A stretch of DNA of 64,000 nt, from positions 1-64,000 of the forward strand of contig NZ_JAGPXY010000013.1 in NCBI RefSeq assembly GCF_018070325.1, read 5' to 3'. Below the pieces are notes generated by a model that did no database searches, was not told where the DNA came from, and saw only the letters and a program-made list of their open reading frames with translations. Below, piece after piece: positions 1 through 8,987 of the stretch; within the stretch, counting starts at the first letter, position 1, and each line of letters begins with the position of its first letter. Source of the stretch: Micromonospora sp. H61 (GTDB lineage: Bacteria > Actinomycetota > Actinomycetes > Mycobacteriales > Micromonosporaceae). The translations under genes were made by a program, and so were the position numbers.

Positions 1-1085
1 GGGCCGAGCGCGGCCAGGCCCACGCGCCCGCCGGTCGCCGCTCGGCCGGCGCGGGTGGCGGCGGCCGGATCGGAGGTGGCCGGGTCGGAGCCGGCTGGGT
101 CGGCAGCGGCCGGGTCGGAGCCGGCCGGGTCGGCAGCGGGCCGCCAGGTCGCGGCCCAGAGCGCGGCCAGCGCGAAACCCACCGGCGGCACTGTCAGCAG
201 CGCGGGCAACTGCGCGCCGGACTGGCCGGTCCCGGCCGCGAGCAGCAGCAGCGTCACCCCGGCGACCAGGCCGCCGACCAGCACCAGCCGAGCCGGCCGA
301 GGCGGTCGCCCTACCGCGAACTGGGCCCAGAAGGGGGTGTCCAGCAGAGTCGCGGCCAGCACCCCGAGCGCGGCGGCCGCCAGCACCGCGAGCGCGGTCT
401 CCAGGAGGCCGCCGAGCGCGCCCAGCCAGGCCCACGGCAGCAGCAGCGCCAACCCGGCGGCGACCGCGAGCAGCGGCACCGGGCCGGGTCGGCGAACGCG
501 CCGTCCGACCGGCTCCGCGCTCCCGGTGGCCTCGGGCCGCGCGGCGTCGCCGGTCCCGGTGGCCTCGGGCGGGGTGGCGTCGCCGTCTGCGCTGGCCTCG
601 GGCGGGGCGGCGTCGCCGTTTCCGGTGGGTGCCGGGCCGCCGACCGAGCCAACCAGCCCGGGGTACGCCCACCGGCGCGCCGACCAGCGCACGGCGAGGG
701 CACCGAGCAACGCGGCGCCGGCCAGCGCGGCGAGGTACGCCTCGTGGTGCACCGGCGGCACGGCCCGCAGCAGTGTGAGCACGCCGAGGGCGAGTGCCCC
801 GATCAACCAGGCCCGCCCGGTGGCCCGGACCGCGCCCGACCGGGGCAGGAGGGCCAGCAGCAGGGCGGGCGTGCCGGCCAGTACGACGGTGGCCAGGCCG
901 AGCACCGGCCAGAGCCAGCCGAGCCGGTCCCGCCCGAAGCCCAGCAGCACCTGATCGGTGAGCCAACCACCGGTCTGGGTGCCCACTGTGACCGCAAGCG
1001 TCCAGCAGCCCGCCAGCACGGCCGCGACCACCGGCCACGGGGAACCACGGTCGCTGAGGCCGGGGTGCACAGGTTGACCTTGCAT
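1..1085 (-). CDS. Multi-pass membrane protein, 3' end off window
   Basis: An uninterrupted minus-strand frame runs from an ATG at 1085 to the window edge (about 361 codons, no stop seen). The translation is rich in Leu, Ala and Val with about seven to nine likely membrane segments, for example VVAAVLAGCWTLAVTVG near the N-terminus and VPLLAVAAGLALLLPWAWLG mid-protein. A hydrophilic linker (plus-strand about 497-640) is built of degenerate 11-residue repeats around PPEATG, and a second low-complexity stretch (about 58-150) repeats DPAGS/DPAAA pentapeptides. Some actinobacterial proteins with such a membrane half end in an endonuclease/exonuclease/phosphatase domain, but that part would lie outside the window and this is only a guess. 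Function not recognised. It is divergent from glpD. Confidence 0.7.
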   Translation of the reverse strand, partial: MQGQPVHPGLSDRGSPWPVVAAVLAGCWTLAVTVGTQTGGWLTDQVLLGFGRDRLGWLWPVLGLATVVLAGTPALLLALLPRSGAVRATGRAWLIGALALGVLTLLRAVPPVHHEAYLAALAGAALLGALAVRWSARRWAYPGLVGSVGGPAPTGNGDAAPPEASADGDATPPEATGTGDAARPEATGSAEPVGRRVRRPGPVPLLAVAAGLALLLPWAWLGALGGLLETALAVLAAAALGVLAATLLDTPFWAQFAVGRPPRPARLVLVGGLVAGVTLLLLAAGTGQSGAQLPALLTVPPVGFALAALWAATWRPAADPAGSDPAAADPAGSDPATSDPAAATRAGRAATGGRVGLAALG

Positions 1086-1263
1086 CCGAGAACCTTACGA
1101 CTACGACGAAGGGTTTCGACCCGACCGTCGGGTTCCGGGGAAGATCTCCTATCGGTTGGCCTGGATCGGGTAGCGAGACGTGTCGTGCGCTTCGGAGCAG
1201 GTGGGCGCGGTGCGGGGCGGGCGGCGAATGTCGACACGGTGGCTCGACGGTTACGGTGGACAG
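1086..1263. promoter_or_regulatory. Divergent intergenic region, membrane protein / glpD
   Basis: This gap of about 178 bases separates two divergently oriented genes and must hold promoters for both. I see no clear operator palindrome or strong -35/-10 pair. The glpD frame stays open upstream to 1180, so part of it could be coding if an upstream GTG (1180) or ATG (1228) is used. Confidence 0.4.
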
Positions 1264-3093
1264 GTGCGCGACCCCAATGTCTCCCGATCCGTCGCCGGTC
1301 AGCTCTCACCGGTCCGCCGTGCGTCCGACCTGCGCCGACTGCGTGCCGAGCGCTTCGACGTGCTGGTCATCGGGGGCGGGGTGACCGGAGCCGGTGCCGC
1401 CCTGGACGCGGCGTCCCGTGGCCTGAAGGTGGCGCTGGTCGAGGCGCGTGATCTTGCCTCCGGGACCTCCAGCCGGTCCAGCAAACTCATCCACGGTGGC
1501 CTGCGCTACCTGGAGCAGTTGGAGTTCCACCTGGTCCACGAGGCGCTCACCGAGCGCGGCCTGTTGGCCACCCGGCTCGCGCCGCACCTGGTACGCCCGG
1601 TGCCGATCATGGTGCCGCTGCCGGCCGGGCGGGGCCTACGGGACCTGCCGGCCCGGGTCTTCCGCCGCTCGTACTATGGCGCCGGGGTGGCCGCGTACGA
1701 CGCCTTCGCCGGAATCTTCGGCGGTGGCCGGGGCATGCCCCTGCACCGTCACCTGACCCGGGAGGGTGCCCGGCGGATCTTCCCGAGTCTGCGGGCCGAC
1801 GCGCTGGCCGGGGCGATCCGCTACTACGACGGGCAGGTCGACGACGCCCGGCTGGTGGTCACCCTGGCCCGCACCGCGGCCAGCCTCGGCGCCACTGTGG
1901 TGAGCAGTGCCCGCGCCGTCGGGTTGATCCGGCAGGCGCGCGAGGTGACCGGCGTCCGCGTCCGGGACCTGGAGGCGCCGTCGGGCTCGCCGGACGCGGA
2001 GTTCGAGGTGCAGGCTCGCACCGTCATCGCCGCCACCGGCGTGTGGAGCGACGACATGTCCCGGATGCTCAACGACGTGGGCCTGCGGCCCGGCGTCCGG
2101 GTGCGCGCCTCCAAGGGGGTGCACCTGGTGGTGCCCCGCTCGGCGATCACCGGCGAGACGGGGCTCATCCTGCGTACGGCGAGTTCGGTGCTCTTCGTCA
2201 TCCCGTGGGGCGGGCACTGGATCATCGGCACCACTGACACCGACTGGCGGCTGGACCGTTCCCACCCGGCCGCCTCGGCCCGCGACATCGACTACCTCCT
2301 CCAGCAGGTCAACACAGTGCTGGACCGGCCGCTGACCACCGCCGACATCGAGGGGGTGTACGCCGGGCTGCGTCCGCTGCTGGCCGGCGAGGCCGACTCG
2401 ACCTCGAAGCTCTCCCGCGAGCACGCGGTCTTCGAGCCGATGCTCGGGCTGTTGCTGGTGGCCGGCGGGAAGTACACGACGTACCGGGTGATGGCGTCCG
2501 ACGTGGTCGACCGGGCCGCTCGCCGACTCGGTGGCGCTCGCGCGTCGCGTACCGCCGACCTGCCGCTGCTCGGCGCCGACGGGTACCCGGCGATGTGGCG
2601 GGACCGGGCCGACCTGGCACGCCGGCACGGTGTGCCGGTGGGCGTGGTGGAGCACCTGCTGGAGCGGTACGGCACCCTCACCCTGGACCTGCTGGCGCTG
2701 GTCGACGCCGATCCTCTGCTGGCGTCCCCGCTGGCTGGTGCTCCGGAGTATCTGGCGGCGGAGGTCGCCTACGCGGCGCGGGCCGAGGGCGCGCTGCACC
2801 TGGAGGACGTGCTGACCCGGCGGACCCGGATCTCGTTCGAGACCAGCCACCGGGGGTTGGAGTCGGCGGAGCACACCGCCGAGTTGATGGGCGCGGTGCT
2901 CGGTTGGGACGCGGCGACCCGGGCGCGCGAGGTCGAGCACTACCGGGCCCGGGTGGAGGCGGAGCGGCAGTCCCAGTTGATGCCGGACGACGCGGCGGCG
3001 GACGCGGCCCGCCTCGGTGCTCCGGACGTCCGGGGTTACGCGGCCGACCGGGGCGACGACGATCAGGCGGAGCTGCGCCCGTCCGCTCGATGA
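1264..3093 (+). CDS. glpD: Glycerol-3-phosphate dehydrogenase, FAD-dependent
   Basis: Oxidises sn-glycerol 3-phosphate to dihydroxyacetone phosphate, passing electrons through FAD to the membrane quinone pool. About 609 residues, normal for actinobacterial GlpD. The N-terminal Rossmann motif VIGGGVTGAG lies about 25-35 residues from the start, followed by the family motif SGTSSRSSKLIHGGLRYLE. The C-terminal part (from about residue 400) fits the DAO_C domain. I chose GTG 1264, where VRDPN opens the conserved region and GGTGG lies just upstream. ATG 1228 and GTG 1180 are in frame alternatives. There is no glpF or glpK nearby, so it is probably transcribed alone. Confidence 0.93.
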   Translation: MRDPNVSRSVAGQLSPVRRASDLRRLRAERFDVLVIGGGVTGAGAALDAASRGLKVALVEARDLASGTSSRSSKLIHGGLRYLEQLEFHLVHEALTERGLLATRLAPHLVRPVPIMVPLPAGRGLRDLPARVFRRSYYGAGVAAYDAFAGIFGGGRGMPLHRHLTREGARRIFPSLRADALAGAIRYYDGQVDDARLVVTLARTAASLGATVVSSARAVGLIRQAREVTGVRVRDLEAPSGSPDAEFEVQARTVIAATGVWSDDMSRMLNDVGLRPGVRVRASKGVHLVVPRSAITGETGLILRTASSVLFVIPWGGHWIIGTTDTDWRLDRSHPAASARDIDYLLQQVNTVLDRPLTTADIEGVYAGLRPLLAGEADSTSKLSREHAVFEPMLGLLLVAGGKYTTYRVMASDVVDRAARRLGGARASRTADLPLLGADGYPAMWRDRADLARRHGVPVGVVEHLLERYGTLTLDLLALVDADPLLASPLAGAPEYLAAEVAYAARAEGALHLEDVLTRRTRISFETSHRGLESAEHTAELMGAVLGWDAATRAREVEHYRARVEAERQSQLMPDDAAADAARLGAPDVRGYAADRGDDDQAELRPSAR

Positions 3094-3181
3094 CGAATTG
3101 CGACGTTACCGATGGGTAACCATCGATACCGGCCCGGATGGTGGTTTCGAACGCTACCTACGGTGGGGTAGGTTTCCGCGC

Positions 3182-3718
3182 GTGCTACCCCGCGCGCACC
3201 CTCGTCTGCTCGTACCCCTGCTCGCCGTCGCGCTCGTCGGCGCCCTGACCGGGTGCTCCCTCTTCGACGGAGACAAGCCGAGCACCCCGGTGGCGCAACC
3301 GACCGCCGGCACTGCGGGTGGCGGCTCGCAGCTGGAGATCCCCACCACTGTCGCCGCCGGTCAGGTCAGCCTGCTCCAGCGGCTCGGCGAGGACGGGCCG
3401 ATGCGCACCCTGAGCGTCGAGCGGAACGGCGCGTGGCAGTGCGTCGACTGCGCCGGCGACGGCGTGACCTCCCGGGGCACCCTCGCACCGGAGCTGACCG
3501 AACGGCTCCAGGTGCTGCTCGCCAACCCGGCGCTGGCCGACGAGACCGACCAGGCCCGGCGGTACCGGACAACCTGCATCGACGCGCTGACGTCCAGCCT
3601 CATCACCTCGGCCGGGCTGATCACCTCGCAGGACTGCCCTGGCGAGGAGCTCACGCCGGTCGCCGGGGAGATCCTGCTGCTGCTCACCCAGGCGACCCCG
3701 GCCGAGGTCAAGGGCTGA
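3182..3718 (+). CDS. Putative secreted lipoprotein
   Basis: A 178-residue protein with a classic lipoprotein signal: a short basic start, a hydrophobic stretch (LLVPLLAVALVGAL) and the lipobox LTGC about 28 residues in. The mature part has a Pro/Thr/Gly-rich linker, then a compact domain with four cysteines, including the WQCVDC pair, which could form disulfides outside the cell. No enzyme motif recognised. GTG 3182 is preferred because it gives a normal signal-peptide length; the frame stays open further upstream. It follows glpD by 88 bases and converges on the FAD oxidase gene. Exported lipoprotein is well supported; function unknown. Confidence 0.75.
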   Translation: MLPRAHPRLLVPLLAVALVGALTGCSLFDGDKPSTPVAQPTAGTAGGGSQLEIPTTVAAGQVSLLQRLGEDGPMRTLSVERNGAWQCVDCAGDGVTSRGTLAPELTERLQVLLANPALADETDQARRYRTTCIDALTSSLITSAGLITSQDCPGEELTPVAGEILLLLTQATPAEVKG

Positions 3719-3728
3719 CCGCAGCCGG

Positions 3729-5129
3729 TCAGAGCACCTTGCCCGGGTTGAGCAGGCCGGCCGGGTCGAGCGCCGACTTGATCGCCTGGTGCACCCGGAC
3801 ACCGACCGGCCCGATCTCCCGGGCCAGCCAGTCCCGCTTGAGCAGCCCCACCCCGTGCTCGCCGGTGCAGGTGCCGCCCAGGTCCAGGCCGAGCCGCATG
3901 ATCTCGTCGAAGGCCCGCCGACCCCGCTCCACGCTCGCCGGGTCGGCCCGGTCGACAACGATGTTCGGGTGCATGTTGCCGTCCCCGGCGTGCCCCACCA
4001 CGCCGATCGGCACCTCACACTCGGCCGCGATCCGGGCGACCCCGTCCAGGAGCGCGGCGAGCGCGCCGCGCGGCACCGCCACGTCGTCGATCACCAGACC
4101 GCCGTTGCCGCCCGGGTAGGCGTCCGCCGCGAACTTCTCCATGGCCGGGTGGGCCAGCCGGCGAGCCTGGAGCAGCGCCGCCGCCTCCACCGCGTCGGTG
4201 GCCGCGTAGACCTCGTCGGCACCGACGGCCTCGCACACCTCGGCCAGCACGGCCAGGTCGTCCGCCGCCCGGGAGCCGGTGTCGGCGGCGGCCAGCAACA
4301 GGGCCTGCGCGTCGGTCCGCAACCCCATCGGCTGGTACGCCTCGATCGCCCGCAGGTGGGTCTGGTCCAGCAACTCCAGCAGGCTGGGGGTGAGCCCGCG
4401 AGCCGCGATCTCGGCCACCGCCGCGCCGGCCGTGGCGGTGGATCCGAAGACCGCCACCAGGGTCAGTGAGTCGGCCCGGGCGGGCCGCAGCGCCACTGTC
4501 ACCTCGGTGATCACGCCGAGGGTGCCCTCCGAACCGACGAACAGTCGGGTCAGGTCGTAGCCGGCCACCCCCTTGGCCGTACGCCGGCCGGTGCGCAGCA
4601 CCTCACCGGAGGCGAGCACCACCTCCAGGCCGAGCACGTACTCGGTGGTTACTCCGTACTTCACACAGCACATGCCGCCGGCGTTTGTGGCCACGTTCCC
4701 GCCGATGGTGGACGACTCCCAGGAGCCGGGATCCGGCGGGTACCAGAGGCCCTGTTTCGCCACCGCCCCGGCCAGGGCCGCGTTGACCACCCCCGGTTGG
4801 ACCACCGCGATCCGGCTCACCGGGTCGATCTCCCGGATCTCGTTCATCGCGACGGTGCTGAGGACCACCGCGCCCTCCACAGCGTTCGCCGCGCCGGCCA
4901 GCCCGGTCCGCGCGCCCTGCGGCACCACCGGTACGCCGTGCCGCGCCGCCGCCTGGATCACGGCGACCACCTGCTCGGTGTCGCGCGGACGGGTCACCAC
5001 CAGCGGGACGCCGGCGGCGCACAGGTCGGCCTCGTCCCGCTGGTGCATGCGCAGCAGGTCCGGGTCGGTGAGCACGGCGTCGTCACCGAGCGCGGCGCGC
5101 AGGTCGTCGAGGAGCGCGGTGGGGGCCAT
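3729..5129 (-). CDS. FAD-binding oxidase, GlcD / D-lactate dehydrogenase type
   Basis: A 466-residue flavoprotein of the FAD_binding_4 / FAD-oxidase_C family, which includes glycolate oxidase subunit GlcD and D-lactate dehydrogenases acting on 2-hydroxy acids. The N-terminal FAD-binding half has PQGARTGLAGAAN and STIGGNVATNAGG. The C-terminal half has the family signatures GHAGDGNMHPN and CTGEHGVG. ATG 5129 gives MAPTALLDDL, the usual beginning; an in-frame ATG 13 codons upstream is less likely. No glcE or glcF partner is adjacent, so it probably acts as a single-chain dehydrogenase. The substrate cannot be fixed from sequence. Confidence 0.88.
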   Translation of the reverse strand: MAPTALLDDLRAALGDDAVLTDPDLLRMHQRDEADLCAAGVPLVVTRPRDTEQVVAVIQAAARHGVPVVPQGARTGLAGAANAVEGAVVLSTVAMNEIREIDPVSRIAVVQPGVVNAALAGAVAKQGLWYPPDPGSWESSTIGGNVATNAGGMCCVKYGVTTEYVLGLEVVLASGEVLRTGRRTAKGVAGYDLTRLFVGSEGTLGVITEVTVALRPARADSLTLVAVFGSTATAGAAVAEIAARGLTPSLLELLDQTHLRAIEAYQPMGLRTDAQALLLAAADTGSRAADDLAVLAEVCEAVGADEVYAATDAVEAAALLQARRLAHPAMEKFAADAYPGGNGGLVIDDVAVPRGALAALLDGVARIAAECEVPIGVVGHAGDGNMHPNIVVDRADPASVERGRRAFDEIMRLGLDLGGTCTGEHGVGLLKRDWLAREIGPVGVRVHQAIKSALDPAGLLNPGKVL

Positions 5130-5197
5130 GCAGCCGAGGCTAGGTCGCCGACCGGCGATCATCAACATGATCGACTGGGCGGGATAACTTGGGCAGC

Positions 5198-5482
5198 ATG
5201 CTCTACCTGGACCGGCCTGCCTGGCCGTGGCGCGGTCGGCTCTGGTCGCACCTGATCAGTGACGTCTCGTACGCCGAGCTGCACGCGTTCGCCGAGGCGC
5301 TCGGCGCGCCCCGGCGCGGATTCGACCGGGACCACTACGACATTCCGGCCGACCGGTTCGCGGCGGCGGTGTGGCTCGGCGCCCAGGTGGTGCCGAGCCG
5401 GGAACTGGTCCGGTTGCTCCGCGCCGCCGGTCTGCGTCGGCCGAAGCACCTGGTCAGTCCGCGGTCTCCGGTGCCCCGGTGA
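5198..5482 (+). CDS. DUF4031 domain protein
   Basis: A 94-residue soluble protein that is almost entirely the DUF4031 domain. Recognisable features are the start MLYLDRPAWPWRGRLWSHL, the SDVSYAELHAFAEALG helix and the DHYDIPADRF motif. The family is widespread in actinobacteria and has no assigned biochemical role. The start is ATG 5198, because the domain begins at the first residue. It is divergent from the FAD oxidase (69-base gap). Its last 29 bases overlap the 3' end of the convergent HD-domain gene. Function unknown. Confidence 0.82.
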   Translation: MLYLDRPAWPWRGRLWSHLISDVSYAELHAFAEALGAPRRGFDRDHYDIPADRFAAAVWLGAQVVPSRELVRLLRAAGLRRPKHLVSPRSPVPR

Positions 5483-6128
5483 GGGTGGCCAGCTCGCGGC
5501 GCACATTGTCCCGGGCGGGCTCTTCCCACCGGCTCGCCAGCGGTGGCGACCGGAACAGCGCGGGCAGCGACAGCAGGCCGGTCAACACGGCGGCCCGCCC
5601 AGCCCGGAAGGCCGGCTCCGGCACATGGGCGTACTCCCGGCGGATCGCCGCCGCGTAACGCTCGTAGCGGGCCGGCGGCGCGGCCAGCACGGCCAGATCC
5701 GCGTCGCAGAGCAGCGCGCCGTCCCGGTCTCCCGGTGCCACAGCGTGCCCGGCGGTGAGCAGCACCAGCCGGCGCACCTCGGCCACCGTGGGCGCCGGCA
5801 CCCCGAGCCCGGTGAGCACGCTCTCGGCCAGTGCGGCGCTGTCCCGTTCGTTGGTGTCGCCGGCGGCACGGGGGTCATAGACCACGTCGTGGAACCAGGC
5901 CGCCAGCCGGACCGCGTCGGCCCGAGCGGCCAGGTAGGCGTGCTGGTCCACCACATCGAGCACCGCCGTCAGGTGGGCCACCGTGTGGTATTGCCGGTGC
6001 GGCTCCCGCCACCGGACGATTACCTGCTCACCGGCCCTGGTCGTGCTCGGGTCGGGCCTCGCGCCGGCACCTCGGGCCGCCGCCCGCCAGCGATCCAACA
6101 GATCAACCACCGTCCGAGTCTGCCGCAT
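5454..6128 (-). CDS. HD-domain metal-dependent phosphohydrolase
   Basis: A 224-residue member of the predicted HD-superfamily hydrolases (COG4339 type). Metal ligands can be read in order: HTVAH near residue 55, then AAWFHDVVYDP (the HD pair) and later LLCDADLAVL supplying the distal Asp. The N-terminus (LLDRWRAAARG) is the usual helix before the domain. ATG 6128 gives MRQTRTVVD; the frame stays open upstream without homologous residues. Members are thought to cleave phosphomonoester or nucleotide substrates, but this one's substrate is unknown. It is convergent and overlapping with the DUF4031 gene, and divergent from the FUSC-type gene. Confidence 0.82.
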   Translation of the reverse strand: MRQTRTVVDLLDRWRAAARGAGARPDPSTTRAGEQVIVRWREPHRQYHTVAHLTAVLDVVDQHAYLAARADAVRLAAWFHDVVYDPRAAGDTNERDSAALAESVLTGLGVPAPTVAEVRRLVLLTAGHAVAPGDRDGALLCDADLAVLAAPPARYERYAAAIRREYAHVPEPAFRAGRAAVLTGLLSLPALFRSPPLASRWEEPARDNVRRELATLTGAPETAD

Positions 6129-6186
6129 CCGCCCGCGACGCGCGGGAAGGGAGGGTTCAGCGGGCCCACCACGGGTAGTCGCGCCC

Positions 6187-7452
6187 ATGGCCGTGGCCCG
6201 GGACAAGCGACAGCCCATGGTGCGACGTACCGCGCTGCGCAACGGGTTGGTGGACATCGACGGCGCGCGGATCGCCGAGGCCACCGAACAACTGCGCCAC
6301 CGCGGCCGGGCCACCCTGCACGACCGACTGCACCGGGTACGGATGGCCGGCGGACTCGCCGTCCAGGCCGGGCTGGCCGCCGGGCTCGCGTACCTGATCT
6401 CGCACAAGTTGCTCGGCAACCCGCAACCGGTCTTCGCGCCGATCTCCGCGGTCGGCACCCTGGCCGCGTCGGTCGGCCAGCGGTTCCGCCGCACGGTGGA
6501 GCTGATCGTCGGGGTGGGGGTCGGGGTGGCCGTCGGCGACCTCCTGATCTACCTGCTCGGCACCGGGGCGTGGCAGCTCGGCCTGGTGGTCACAGTGGCG
6601 ATCCTGCTCACCATCTTCGCCGGAGCGAGCGTGGCCATCGTCATCCAGGCGGCGGCCACGGCGGTGCTGATCGTGACGCTGAGCCCCTCCACCAAGGATC
6701 TGGAGATCCCCCGCTTCGTCGACGCGTTCCTCGGCGGTGGGATCGCGCTGCTGGTCACGGCGGTCCTGCTGCCACTGAACCCACTCCGAGTGATCAACCG
6801 GGCGGCCCGCCCCGCCCTGGACCTGCTCGCCGCCCAACTCGACGCCACCGCCGACGGGCTGCGCAACCGGGACCGCGCCGCCATCCAGGGCGCACTGGAG
6901 AGGCTGCGCAACAACAAGGAGGAGTTGGCCACGTTGGGCGAGGCGATCGAGGGGGCGAAGGAGACCGCCACCCTCTCCCCGGCCCGCTGGCACCGCCGCG
7001 ACGAACTGACCCACTACGCCGAGGCGGCCGACCCGATCGACCGGGCGATGCGCAACAGCGGCACGCTGATCCGCCGGTCCGTCACGCTCGTCGAGGACGA
7101 GGAACCGGTGCCCGATCCCATGCCGGACGCGATCGGCCACCTCGCCGAGTCGGTCCGGCTGCTCAAGCACGAGTTCGCCGCCGGTGAGGAGCCGGAGAAG
7201 GCCCGGGAGCGGTCGCTGCGGGCGGTCAGTGAGGCCGGCCGGGCGTACGGCGACGGGGTGGGCTTCTCCGGCAGCGTGGTCATCGCCCAGATCCGCACCA
7301 CCGCCAGTGACCTGCTGGTCGCCTCCGGGATCGAGCAGGAGGAGGCGAACCGGTGGATCCGCACCGCCTTCGGAGAGCAGGAGCGCCCGGTCGGTGAGCC
7401 CGCCGAGCCTGGCGAGACACCGAAGCCACCCACCGCCCCGCCGGTCGGCTGA
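6187..7452 (+). CDS. FUSC-family (aromatic acid exporter-like) membrane protein
   Basis: A 421-residue membrane protein resembling the FUSC / ArAE permease family. After about 55 soluble residues there are about six membrane segments (residues roughly 55-200), starting with AGGLAVQAGLAAGLAYLI and containing ELIVGVGVGVAVGDLLIYLL. The conserved stretch NPQPVFAPISAVGTLAASVGQR is typical of the family. The second half is a long helical cytoplasmic domain with charged heptad-like repeats, followed by a Pro-rich tail. Such proteins may export aromatic acids or other organic anions; the substrate here is unknown. ATG 6187 was chosen; ATG 6217 is an alternative. Confidence 0.78.
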   Translation: MAVARDKRQPMVRRTALRNGLVDIDGARIAEATEQLRHRGRATLHDRLHRVRMAGGLAVQAGLAAGLAYLISHKLLGNPQPVFAPISAVGTLAASVGQRFRRTVELIVGVGVGVAVGDLLIYLLGTGAWQLGLVVTVAILLTIFAGASVAIVIQAAATAVLIVTLSPSTKDLEIPRFVDAFLGGGIALLVTAVLLPLNPLRVINRAARPALDLLAAQLDATADGLRNRDRAAIQGALERLRNNKEELATLGEAIEGAKETATLSPARWHRRDELTHYAEAADPIDRAMRNSGTLIRRSVTLVEDEEPVPDPMPDAIGHLAESVRLLKHEFAAGEEPEKARERSLRAVSEAGRAYGDGVGFSGSVVIAQIRTTASDLLVASGIEQEEANRWIRTAFGEQERPVGEPAEPGETPKPPTAPPVG

Positions 7453-7477
7453 GCGGGGGGCCTGCGCCGGCCTGGCC

Positions 7478-8845
7478 TCAGCCCAGCTCGGCCAGCGCCG
7501 CGAGCAGCCGGTCCACCTGGGCGGCCGTGCTGCCCAGCCCGATGCTGGCACGCAGCGCGGTGGGCGGCAGGTCCCGCCGGCCGGTCCGTTCCGCCGCCTC
7601 GCCGAGCAGACGCCGGGCCAGCGGGTGGGCACAGAACAACCCGTCCCGTACGCCGATGTGGTGCTCGGCGGCCAGCCGCGTGGCCACCTCGGTGGAGTCC
7701 CACCCGGCGACCACGAACGACACGATGCCGACCCGGGGCGCGTCCGGGCCGAAGGTGCGCAGCTCGACGACGTGCGGCAGGGCGGCGAGGCCGGTCCGTA
7801 GCCGGGCCAGCAGGCCCTGCTCGTGGGCGGCCAGTGCGCCCTGATCCGCTTCGTCGAGCGCCTTGCACACCGCCGCCAGCGCGACCGCTCCGAGCAGGTT
7901 CGGGGTGCCGCCCTCGTGTCGGGCCGGGCCGGTCGCCCAGGTCACGTCGTGGGTGGCCGGCCCGACGTGGCTGGTGGCGCCGCCGCCGGCCAGGTAGGGC
8001 GGGGCGGCGTCCAGCCAGTCGGCCCGACCGATCAGCACGCCCGCGCCGAACGGCGCGTACAGCTTGTGGCCGGACACGGCCAGGTAGTCGACGTCGAGCG
8101 CGAGCAGGTCGACCGGGGCGTGCGGGGCGAGCTGCGCGGCGTCGAGCACGATCCGGGCACCGTGCCGGTGGGCCACCCGCGCCAGTTCGGCGACCGGCCA
8201 CCGCTCACCGGTCACGTTGCTGGCACCGGTCACCGCGACCAGCACCGGCAACGCCGGGCTGCTGCCCCGGCGCAGCTCGGTGAGGGCGGCGGCGAGATCG
8301 CGTACCGCCCCGTCGGGGTCGCTGGGCACCGGCAGCCGCACCGACCCGCGCGGCCAGGGCAGCAGGTTGGCGTGGTGTTCGGAGGCGTTCGTGACCACAG
8401 TCGTGCCGGCCGGCACGGCTCGCGCCAGCAGGTTGAGCGCGTCAGTGGTGTTGCGGGTGAAGATCACATGATCGTCGGCGCGAGCGCCGAAGAAGTCGCC
8501 GATCGTCTGCCTTGCCTGCTCGTACGCGAGGGTGCACCGCCGCGACAGCGCTCCCGCTCCGCGGTGCACGCTGGCGTACCAGGGCAGCAGTTCGGCCACC
8601 GCGTCGGCGGCGACCCGCGCGCACGGCGCACTGGCCGCGTAGTCCAGGTTGATCTCGCCGGGCACACCGAGGACGTCGAGCGGCGCGGACGGCGCCGACG
8701 GCACTGTGGGCAGGCTGGGCAGGCTGGGCAGCGAGGGGACGAGAGTGACGGACACGCCGGAACCTCCGGGGTCAGGGACCCCGGGTGCGACATCGGGACG
8801 GGGTCCGCGCTTGCCCAGCACACCGATCGGGCTGGGCCCGGTCAT
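7478..8845 (-). CDS. Class V aminotransferase, cysteine-desulfurase-like
   Basis: A 455-residue PLP enzyme of the aminotransferase class V / NifS-like fold. The motif LDAAQLAPH holds the Asp that contacts the pyridine nitrogen, and SGHKLYAPFGAG carries the Schiff-base lysine. TRNTTDALNLLAR near the N-terminus is the phosphate-binding region, and GIVSF and LRASIGLGST are late-domain landmarks. A Pro/Ser repeat (LPSLPSLPS, from 9-base tandem repeats near 8706-8735) lies in the N-terminal extension, so the true start could be downstream, for example at a GTG giving VSVTLVPS. Members act as cysteine desulfurases, selenocysteine lyases or related C-S/C-N lyases. No Suf/Isc genes are near, so the substrate is open. 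Confidence 0.82.
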   Translation of the reverse strand: MTGPSPIGVLGKRGPRPDVAPGVPDPGGSGVSVTLVPSLPSLPSLPTVPSAPSAPLDVLGVPGEINLDYAASAPCARVAADAVAELLPWYASVHRGAGALSRRCTLAYEQARQTIGDFFGARADDHVIFTRNTTDALNLLARAVPAGTTVVTNASEHHANLLPWPRGSVRLPVPSDPDGAVRDLAAALTELRRGSSPALPVLVAVTGASNVTGERWPVAELARVAHRHGARIVLDAAQLAPHAPVDLLALDVDYLAVSGHKLYAPFGAGVLIGRADWLDAAPPYLAGGGATSHVGPATHDVTWATGPARHEGGTPNLLGAVALAAVCKALDEADQGALAAHEQGLLARLRTGLAALPHVVELRTFGPDAPRVGIVSFVVAGWDSTEVATRLAAEHHIGVRDGLFCAHPLARRLLGEAAERTGRRDLPPTALRASIGLGSTAAQVDRLLAALAELG

Positions 8846-8987
8846 CACCCGGGGCACCCCACCGCGAACTCGACGAGGGTTGCCGGCCAGCAAGCCGGGG
8901 CTTGACGCTGGCGCTCGTGACCTGCCGGCAGCATAGCGGCTACCGATGCGACCGAACCAGCCGGCGGCGGATGGCTACGCTGACCGC

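Noticed and set aside
1636..2940. Long open frame on the minus strand, opposite glpD
   Set aside because: It mirrors glpD in the complementary frame, has no ribosome-binding site or family features, and is expected from high G+C codon bias.
5259..7187. Long plus-strand frame of about 640 codons across three genes
   Set aside because: It covers the DUF4031, HD and FUSC genes in a wrong frame; its composition (Arg, Gly, Pro-rich) is that of a shadow.
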